Positions 56,636 through 64,000 of a stretch of 64,000 nucleotides of DNA are shown here, piece by piece; the first letter of the stretch is position 1, and the number at the start of each line of letters is the position of its first letter. Under the pieces are notes generated by a model that saw nothing but the letters and a program-made list of their open reading frames with translations, ran no database searches and was not told the DNA's origin. Location of the stretch: assembly GCA_963575645.1 (NCBI GenBank), contig OY754464.1, positions 32,689,501 to 32,753,500 of the forward strand. The letters are read 5' to 3'. This DNA comes from Xanthostigma xanthostigma. Lineage: Eukaryota > Arthropoda > Insecta > Raphidioptera > Raphidiidae. The translations under genes were made by a program, and so were the position numbers.

Positions 56636-57509
56636 ATTTGCTTTTGACATATTATAATTAAAAAAAATAAAATTTCTGTTAACGCAACGGTGACGCGGGT
56701 AACGGCTAGTATTAAATATTATGATATGCATGGTGAGTGGTGACCTAGATAATATGTTATCGTGTCATGCAAAAATTAACCAAACAGAGCTTGTCAGCTA
56801 CCTAACCAATTTCTTTTTGACAGATCTACAGAGCAAAAGAACAGTTTTTTTTTTATTTTCAAAATATTTCCGAAATTAAAAATGTGTTCCACAAAATCTA
56901 TTGTAAAAATAAATAGAATAATAAACCGTTATGAAAAGTGTACCATTACAAATCAGAACCAATTCCAAATTCATCCGAAACCAACTCAGTAAGTACTAAT
57001 ATTACTGAATGTAGATACGAATTATTAAGAAACAGAAAAATTTGAAAGACTTCTTATATCTAGTATAAAATGTAAAAATGTGAATTTTGAAGGAAGGAGT
57101 AGTGTGCTATATTTAAAATGTAACTTTGTAATGCCATGTTAATTTTATGTATTTTGCAATTTAATCAGTTACGTTAGCCATAGAATGATTTTGATTTTTT
57201 TAAATTTGATGGCATTCCAAGATTAGACTTTTCTACATTAACACTAAATTAATTTGTACAATAATTGTAAATTGTTTAAATAAAATATTTTTGAGTTCAA
57301 TAAAATAACTTTCTTTTATTACAAAAATATTACAATATAAAAAAAAAAACAACGTTATAGCATATATCTCGGCTTTGCATGCACAGATCTTCCCCACAAA
57401 CAATATGGCTCTTCATAGTAGCATATTAAACATCCTCTCAAAATTTGGATTCAATCCGCTCATCCGTTTGACCTGTATCGTGTTCACAGACAAACAGACG
57501 CACAAACTG
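56636..57509 (+). repeat. Repeat family H, copy C, split
   Basis: 56636-56955 and 57405-57509 match the reverse complement of family H (CAAAAGAACAG, GACAGATCTACAGA; CATCCGTTTGACCTGTATCG). GACGCGGGTAACGGCTAG|T ends at 56709. The ~450 bp between (56956-57404) is unrelated and may be an insertion, but no ends were recognised. Confidence 0.6.
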
Positions 57510-58780
57510 TTTACAAAAATATGTTTGGTCAATTCGCGGCCCCAAAACGAAAAATATTGTAAAATTCTATCTACATTTGTTTATGGTATTAAATTTTCAG
57601 TGGATTTCTAAACGGATATTTTTCGTGTGTTAAAAATTCTGTCACTGAGAATTTTTGACTATTTCAAATTTAATTGCTTTTAACTTCGAATTTTTTTTAG
57701 GATATCAGTACGGGATAAAAGGCAAGCTTTAGAGCGTTCCTTTTATTATATAAATATGTTTTTGAAAGAAAATTCAATATATAGACCATAGTAAATTCAG
57801 CGGTTGAAAAAGACTGTTTTAGGCATGATTTTCCAAGTGCGACGTCGTAATACGTTACTCTGTTCGAAATGTTATCAGCTTTGAGATTGATAATTTATTT
57901 TTTGTCCTAAAGTACGTAGTTGTCCAGATATTTGCAAAAATACACTTTAGGGGGTACCTATAGTTGCACCCCATAAAAAATTAAGCAGATGAAGTGAAGA
58001 GTGGAATTTTTAATATATTAGTAAAGGAAACACCTTCGAATATCTTCTGTCCATACATTTCTCCTCTATCTTTTCCTATTTCGTCTAGAGTCTAGACTAT
58101 TGCATCGTATGACAATATATTTTCAATTTTAAAACATGAAAAATCTACAACCGTTTCAGTTCAATTTTTACGTAAACTTCAATTTAAAAACGGTTAATAA
58201 AACTTTGAAAAAATAATTAAAGTAATTCAAATATTTGCAAAAAACAATCTCCCTCGAGAAAACTCAAATACGAAAAAACGAGTTAAGTACATAATGGGAA
58301 AGTTCAAAATTAAATATTTTTGTTACATCATAATGAAAAATATATATACATAGAAATGCTACGATAACAGACGAGATAATTAAAAAAATCCACGCGGTGC
58401 CTTCGGCTACTAAGCACCGAGAAAGATGTAAGAGAAAATCGACAAGTAGATAGATAGAGTATTGTCATCTGCAACCTATATCTAGTAAAAGTGCTATCAC
58501 GTTAAGTCGACGTGTAACAGAGCAGGGGTTTGATAGTCAACTCGCGTTCGAACTGTCCTCGTTTGAGTATCCCTCGAGACTAAAGTCTATTTTGCTGTCC
58601 AATAATACTTCTAACTAATTTACACAAAATTTTTTGTGTTTATTAGATTTTAAAATATATAAAGGATTAATATTATAGGTATATAATATAGGCCACTCAA
58701 ATTATGTTATTTGTAGATCAGAATAACTCCAAGAAGGATGAATCTCCACTTAGGATAGATAGAATTGTATAATATAACAT
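57510..58780. other. Stretch without recognised content
   Basis: No coding similarity or repeats recognised. Confidence 0.5.
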
Positions 58781-58868
58781 TAACACCACATAAGAGCAGC
58801 AAATTTGAGATTCTTGCACTGCGCGTCATGATGCCCGAGGCTCTCAAACTTTCTGCCCGTGTGGTGTA
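58781..58868. repeat. Hairpin with ~34-bp arms
   Basis: TAACACCACATAAGAGCAGC faces GCCCGTGTGGTGTATA, with pairing through CAAATTTGAGA / TCTCAAACTTT; several mismatches. Confidence 0.6.
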
Positions 58869-59075
58869 TACTATTTTTCTTCATACCTCGGTCGAAAGTA
58901 CACTTATTAATTACATTAATTAATTAATTACTTGTTAAATGCATAAAAACACAGATAAATTCCAAGCAAGCAGCTTTGAGGTTATACGTAAAAAAACGAA
59001 TGAGAGCTGTTTTTGACTATTGGCTGGCGGCAGTAGCAGCAGTCTCATGGAGTGGGGTACATGATAACTATTTTT

Positions 59076-59182
59076 CTTTATACCTCGGTCGAAAATACCC
59101 ACTCCAGGAATCAAATTTAAGGCATAAAATCTAGCATGCAATGTTCGACTTTATGCCTTAAAATTGATGTCGAGATATAAAG
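59076..59182. repeat. Hairpin element
   Basis: CTTTATACCTCGG faces CGAGATATAAAG; the inner TTTAAGGCATAAAATC / GACTTTATGCCTTAAA is nearly perfect. A CTTTATACCTCGGTCGAAA word also occurs at 58880. Confidence 0.55.
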
Positions 59183-59213
59183 AAAACAAAAGTTTATTAG
59201 TATAGTATATTAT

Positions 59214-59599
59214 TTTATTCAACACACGTGAGTAATATATAATTTCGGGGCCCTGCTAAATTCGGGAGAAATAATAAATTACCTACTTCATGTTGATGCG
59301 TAGAGTGCTAATAATGAGCCGAAACTGTACGATAATGTATTAATGCATAGTTTCTGGACTAATAGGGACGCGGTAGCGAGCCGAAACTGTACGGTAATTA
59401 ATTATTACTGCATAGTTTCTGGACCAATAGGAACGCGGTAGCGATTTGTATATATGAAAACAGCATCGCAATTCAGCGAAAGTCAGGGCCATCTTGTGTG
59501 CATCGAGGGTGGTGGGTACGTCAGTCAATGAAGTGATGTATTATTTCTCCCTCTTTTATCAGGGCCCCGATTACATATTACTCGTGCTAGTTGAATAAA
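59214..59599. mobile_element. Inverted-repeat element, 386 bp, with an internal tandem duplication
   Basis: TTTATTCAACACACGTGAGT faces ACTCGTGCTAGTTGAATAAA, and TCGGGGCCCTG faces CAGGGCCCCGA further in. A 62-bp unit (GAGCCGAAACTGTACG, GCATAGTTTCTGGAC, GACGCGGTAGC) occurs twice in tandem from 59316 and 59378. No coding. Confidence 0.7.
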
Positions 59600-59724
59600 G
59601 TATTATGTGCGACCATTTATCGAAGGAGAATGTTCCACACGCGTGTTACCGCACTCGCTAAGCTCGTGCGGCAAATTTCACGCTCATGGAATCTTCTTCT
59701 TCTCTCACTAGTCGCACAATATAC
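59600..59724. repeat. Small inverted-repeat element adjoining the previous one
   Basis: GTATTATGTGCGAC faces GTCGCACAATATAC; CCGCACTCGC.AAGCTCGTGCGG in the centre is itself a hairpin. Confidence 0.55.
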
Positions 59725-60401
59725 TATTATTGGCACTGGAGGAGGGCCGAAAGTGTAAAAAATACATAAAAACTATAGGAAATTAGTAAAAAATTAATCA
59801 TGCTAGGAAAAAGAAATCAGATGCCAGTATTTTTTTTTATATAGACATTTTTGGACGCATCAACATCAAAGGTCATTGGCGTCGGGAACTATATATAAAT
59901 AAAATATGAACTATTAAAACTAGGAGTATATTATATAATCCTGATTACTGGAGGAACAATAGTTCGCGTTTGATGCCGTTTTCTGTGTCTACAAAAATGT
60001 TAAGCAGATCGTCGAAAAATCTGTAAGACATTCATGCAGCAGCATATTGTAATACGAGTATTTTTGTGGAGTATAATTTCTCCTTAAAAAAAGTTCGTAT
60101 AATGGCAAATGTTTTAAAATAACAGTGTAGGCATGCGAGTGAATTCAACTTTTACATAAAAAAATCACTTTTTGTGATATACGCCAATTTATTATAAAAT
60201 ATAATGTCGATACTTTAAAGTTAAAATAAATATCCGGAAAAAATACGCCTTGAATTTAAATATCACCTCTTAATTATTAAAAGGTATTTAAAAAACCTTT
60301 TTTCTCTTTTAAAAAATTATAGCAGCAATGGGAAAAGAAATATTTTGTATTGTAATCACTTTTGATCTTTGATAGTTTATTCAATTATAGTACAAATTCA
60401 T
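59725..60401. other. Stretch without recognised content
   Basis: Nothing recognised. Confidence 0.5.
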
Positions 60402-60570
60402 ATAGTTGCGTCAATGAAGCCTTTCACTTGGAAGCCCGGAAGAACAGCTCGATTTTAATGATTTAAAAAAAAATATATTTTTTACATTATTGAAAATCAG
60501 AAACCTTTTGTGGCGAAGAAGTAATATTTTTAAATTGTTTAAGGGGTTTGTGGTAGTCAGAAGAATGAAA
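60402..60570 (-). repeat. Dispersed repeat, copy 2 (partner at 1212-1376)
   Basis: Reverse complement carries the same ordered blocks as 1212-1376, ending AAAGGCTTCATTGACGC at 60408. Confidence 0.55.
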
Positions 60571-61120
60571 CAATTTAAAAAAAAATCGAGAGTAATTTAA
60601 CTTATTTTATAAAATTAATAACAGAGATCGAGTTATAGCTATCTTTGTTGAACCCTTCTCACAAGTATTGCTTTGCGGTGACTACCATAACTTTGTGTTC
60701 ATTCATCCAAAAGCAATAAAACAAAGAAAAATCTTTTAGTTAAATAGTAAATTTAGGACTTTTTTTAAAAATAATAAAATGGCGGCTTCTTAAAGTTTAC
60801 GCCCGAATTTTCAAGGGAGAAAACAAGAATTTATTGTTAAAATTATCGAAGTATTCAACAAGACCTAGTATTTTATGCTTTCAATAAGCTGTACAAATTT
60901 TATTCAAACCCATGGAATGGTTCTTAAATTACACTGGTCACCGACTTCGAAAACAACATAAATATACCTATATAAACTAATTATTATTTTTTAAATATTT
61001 TTTGACGTCATAACGTCTTATAAATTGATGAAACACCGGCTGCATGCACGAAAAAGTGTCACGTTCCGAAATGTGTCACGTTTCGCCTGACAGCTACTAA
61101 AATTTAGGTTATGTATTATT

Positions 61121-63159
61121 TTTTTTTTTTTTTATCTTAAATTACGTGCTCAGCAACTTTGGCTATATGCACGAAAAGTTGTTGAAATACAACCACTCAT
61201 ATACACAGGTAAGTACTAAAATATAAATATGGAATTAAAAAGGTAAGTAATAATAATAGTTTGCATAATATTGATAAATAGGGTATTAAGTAATTTATAT
61301 TTTGTTTTCTAGGCTTGTCAGTTTTAGAAACTGCAGAAGTTTGGCAATGCTGTCGTCTTTGTCTTGTAGTATCTCTTCCAGTGAATTCGGTAAGTTTATT
61401 GATTTTCTTTCTTGTTGATATTTTTTAAATTCAATTAATATGTGCTTTACTGTAATTTGTTGATCACAAGTTTGGCATATTTGGGGGGTTTCGCCTTTTA
61501 ATAAATGTGCGTGTGTTAGAGCTGTATGTCCTATTCTTAATCGGGTTAATATAACTTCATTTTTCCTTTGTGACTGAGAGGAGGTGTTCCATTTTTTTGT
61601 GTCGGCTTTAATTGCTCTCAATTTATTGTTAGTTATATTAGCCCAACTGGTTTTCCAGTCTCTACTTAATACATCTTGGTGGTGGTTGATGGCATCGGTT
61701 GGCGGAATCTCATTTGTAATGGGAGCATCGTCTGTAAATGTTTGTAATTTGGCATCTTCATCGACTAGTTCATTTCCCAAAATTCCACAATGACTAGGGA
61801 TCCAAAAAAAAATGATTGTGTTATGTTGAAGTCCAGTTACGTTATGTATGATATTCAATATTTTGGTTAGAATTGGGTTGCTTTTTCCATCTTTTTTCTT
61901 TAGAGCGCAAATAGTGCTCCATGAGTCGGTGCATATTATGTATTTATTGGCTGAATTATTTTGTATTTCACAAAGTGCCTTAAAAATAGCGTACAGCTCT
62001 GCTGAGTAGATGCTATAGGTCCCCGGCAGGGAATAGCTTTGCTTGGTATTGTTGAATCGATATGCGCAGGCCACCTTGTCATTTCTTTTTGATCCGTCCG
62101 TATAGATTTGGATAAAGTCAGGATACTGGTTTATTATGTTCAGAAATTCTTTTTTATAAATTGATGGATGGGTAGTTTCTTTGTGCGCGTTATAGAGCGT
62201 GTCAATTATGGTAATATGGGGTGTTTTCCATGTTGGGAATTCTTGATTCACTTGGATCATGACTTGACTGGCCTCGAGGTCTTTTATATTTTGAAAATAG
62301 GGTTTCTTTAATCGTTTTTGTTTATTGAATAAATTTTTATATTGAGGACTCAAAATGTTATATCTGGTCGGATGTTGCACTTGAGATAGCATTTTTAAAG
62401 TGTGCCTTATGCTTAGTTTTTCTCTTCTGTATTTTAGTGGTGTTTCCCCAGCTTCGCTGCATAGGCTTAATGAAGGACTGGTATGGAAAGCTCCTGTTGC
62501 AATACGAATTCCCAGGTGGTGGATCGGGTCAAGTTTTTTAAGCAAAGTATTTGAGGCTGACTTATAAATTGGACATCCAAAATCTAGGATCGGTAGAACC
62601 AGTGTTTTATAAATATTAATTAAACTGGTTCTATCAGCTCCCCAGTTCTGTTTACTTAACACTTTCATTATATTTAGTTTTTGCGTAGATTTGGTTTTAA
62701 TATGGTTTATGTGGCTTTTCCATGAAAGTTTATAGTCGTATATTAGTCCTAGAAAAGTTTTTTCTGATTTAAATTGTAATGCACTCTTATTAAGTCTTAG
62801 TACAGGATTATTATTATTATTAAATTTTGATTGTTTGTGAAAGTTTATGCACACTGTTTTTTCATTGTTAAACACTAATCCGTTTAGATTTGACCATTCA
62901 TTTAAATTATCTAATGTGGCTTGAAGTTTAGTTTGTGCATACTTTAAATCTTTAGTTCTTATATAAATAATAAGATCGTCCGCGTAAATTAGGTGTTGGA
63001 TGGGAGGTTGGAATAATGTGCTTACTGAGTTTATCGCAATATTGAAGAGAGTAGGACTTATTACGGAACCTTGGGGAATGCCATTGGCTGCCTGGCCTAT
63101 GTTCGAATACGTACTGTCTATTTTAATTCGGAACTTTCTTTTTGTGAGAAAGTTCAAGA
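61121..63159 (-). mobile_element. 5'-truncated LINE (I superfamily, RNase H-bearing), 2.04 kb, 13-bp target duplication
   Basis: GTTATGTATTATT stands at both sides (61108-61120 and 63160-63172). On the minus strand the element ends in a poly(A) run (61121-61133) after a ~160-bp 3' UTR. Its 5' end falls inside the RT domain. The pre-insertion site can be compared with TACATAACCTAAA in family Z copy 1 (51600). The long undamaged frame argues for a recent insertion. Confidence 0.9.
61295..63157 (-). CDS. LINE ORF2 fragment: partial reverse transcriptase, RNase H, zinc-knuckle-like C-terminus
   Basis: 620 codons without a stop. The first codon is only a TTG inside the truncated gene; the true start is lost. 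RT: GIPQGSVISPTLF (residues 26-38) and the YADD catalytic motif (58-61) are present; the upstream motif A aspartate and fingers are absent, so it cannot polymerise. A thumb/connection region follows (FLGLIYDYKLSWKSHI, 135-150). RNase H is complete by inspection: D354 (YTDGS), E387 (SAELYAI), D411 (CTDSW) and D466 (GNELVDEDAK), with SHCGILGNE. The C-terminal CQTCDQQITVKHILIEF has C561, C564, H572 but Phe at 577 where relatives have the last Cys. RT plus RNase H and a poly(A) tail point to the I superfamily; the clade is not resolved. Confidence 0.9.
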   Translation of the reverse strand: MNFLTKRKFRIKIDSTYSNIGQAANGIPQGSVISPTLFNIAINSVSTLFQPPIQHLIYADDLIIYIRTKDLKYAQTKLQATLDNLNEWSNLNGLVFNNEKTVCINFHKQSKFNNNNNPVLRLNKSALQFKSEKTFLGLIYDYKLSWKSHINHIKTKSTQKLNIMKVLSKQNWGADRTSLINIYKTLVLPILDFGCPIYKSASNTLLKKLDPIHHLGIRIATGAFHTSPSLSLCSEAGETPLKYRREKLSIRHTLKMLSQVQHPTRYNILSPQYKNLFNKQKRLKKPYFQNIKDLEASQVMIQVNQEFPTWKTPHITIIDTLYNAHKETTHPSIYKKEFLNIINQYPDFIQIYTDGSKRNDKVACAYRFNNTKQSYSLPGTYSIYSAELYAIFKALCEIQNNSANKYIICTDSWSTICALKKKDGKSNPILTKILNIIHNVTGLQHNTIIFFWIPSHCGILGNELVDEDAKLQTFTDDAPITNEIPPTDAINHHQDVLSRDWKTSWANITNNKLRAIKADTKKWNTSSQSQRKNEVILTRLRIGHTALTHAHLLKGETPQICQTCDQQITVKHILIEFKKYQQERKSINLPNSLEEILQDKDDSIAKLLQFLKLTSLENKI

Positions 63160-63250
63160 GTTATGTATTATTAAATATGATATTCGAGCGGAATACGTTA
63201 TCACGTAAAACTATCGTCCGTAAACCGACTTTACAGACAACCAATTTTTT

Positions 63251-63509
63251 TATTTCAGTTGTCGACCGTGTACAGTCTTCAATATATATATCTATCGAAA
63301 TACGCCTATGGAATCTGTCTTCACGAAAATGCCACTAATTTAACTATTATTGTAAAAGCCATCATTTTTGAAGTAGGTACTGTTCGTATATTTTTGAGAA
63401 AACTGATATTGCGTTTGCCTAACAGACTCTCGTCTAATAAGCGGCACCAAAATAGTAAAAATATATATTTAAAAAAAATTAAAAACGCTTATATAAACAT
63501 AACAAAAAG
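63251..63509. other. Short stretch without recognised content
   Basis: May be the outer left arm of the hairpin that follows; pairing fades. Confidence 0.4.
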
Positions 63510-63613
63510 TAGAAAATATTTCTCTTCAAAAGCGTGAGGCACTCGATTTGATAAATTAAATATAGGTACTGTGAGTGTCCCTCGCTTTTAAACGTTATAG
63601 AAGAGAAAGAAAT
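63510..63613. repeat. Hairpin related to the foldback at 5579-5859
   Basis: AAAAGCGTGAGGCACTC faces GAGTGTCCCTCGCTTTT, with TTTCTCTTC / GAAGAGAAAG outside. The upstream words ACGCTTATAT and AAAAGTAGAAAATATTT match the left arm at 5596-5630. Confidence 0.55.
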
Positions 63614-64000
63614 GTATTTACTATGTTTTGGTGCGATGATAAAAACGTGTTTTTGTTTTTATATTTTCTTTTATTTTACAATTTTATGCCATTATATTTT
63701 ACCAGTATTTCTGAGCAATGGATTGTAAATTTGAGAACTAATAACGTAAAGCAGGCAGCTTTACTAAATTAGTTCAAATGATATAAGATACACTATTGTA
63801 GGAACGATGTTACCAGAGATACGCTCTAGAATCGTGGTGTTCATAAAATTATATCTAGAAATTAAATTATATGAGGTACCTACAGTATAAATTAAAATGC
63901 AAATTATATTTTATTAAGTAAAATGATAATTGATAATAAGTTATAAAACGATACTTTAAAATACCAAAAACCAGACCTTCACAAGAATGACAGGTTTAAA
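63614..64000. other. Stretch without recognised content
   Basis: Nothing recognised up to the window edge. Confidence 0.5.

Larger units (their letters stand above)
61000..63250 (-). repeat. Repeat family Z, copy 3, interrupted by a LINE
   Basis: 61000-61107 is the reverse of the family's right block (GATAAC... GGCTGCATGCACGAAAAAGT) and 63173-63250 the reverse of its left block (ACGTTATCACGTAAAACTAT, CCGACTTTACAGACAACC). The LINE at 61121-63159 lies between, inserted at GTTATGTATTATT. Confidence 0.8.

Noticed and set aside
61584..61793. Plus-strand frame of 69 codons
   Set aside because: It is the antisense shadow of the LINE frame on the minus strand.

Overview
The window is non-genic, A+T-rich eukaryotic DNA, almost certainly from an arthropod and most likely an insect. 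I lean towards Lepidoptera, because short words such as GGTACCTAC recur, LINE tails are (TATC)n, and the end motif at 29755-29812 and the hairpin at 23439-23485 look like repeats I associate from memory with moth and butterfly genomes. That is a recollection and not a proof. I find no host protein-coding exon, no intact tRNA gene, no CRISPR array, no operon and no bacterial-type signal. Every coding stretch I can recognise belongs to a transposable element.

Layout. 0-10 kb: a near-perfect 1.1 kb foldback, a minus-strand Helitron, an hAT element with its 8-bp target duplication, a second foldback, a tRNA-like relic, a broken R2-type LINE end and a third long foldback. 10-25 kb: hAT-type miniature elements, tRNA-derived SINEs, Helitron termini, a repeat that recurs at 53.9 kb, and long stretches without recognisable content. 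25-30 kb: a 2.7 kb DNA transposon with ~250-bp terminal inverted repeats. It carries an XPG/FEN1-like nuclease gene with a short GT-AG intron and an eight-cysteine C-terminus (Academ-like), interrupted by an hAT miniature element. 30-36 kb: LINE 3' ends, a Tc1/mariner C-terminus and a nest of three elements. 38-48 kb: a pogo-like element full of internal motif copies, a 1.1 kb foldback, repeats carrying a hammerhead-like motif, and Helitrons. 48-55 kb: a 1.6 kb hAT element that contains a SINE tail and a mariner-type element, further foldbacks, and three copies of one repeat family (51.5, 54.7 and 61.0 kb). 58-64 kb: small inverted-repeat elements and a young 5'-truncated LINE with 13-bp target duplications and a 620-codon open frame for RT (part) and RNase H.

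The elements do not form a pathway. The window is a record of successive insertions. Several boundaries are secure because target duplications are visible or because a second copy in the window lacks the insertion: 3760-4281, 14911-15423, 27424-28107, 46963-47025, 48855-50439, 49197-49855, 61121-63159.
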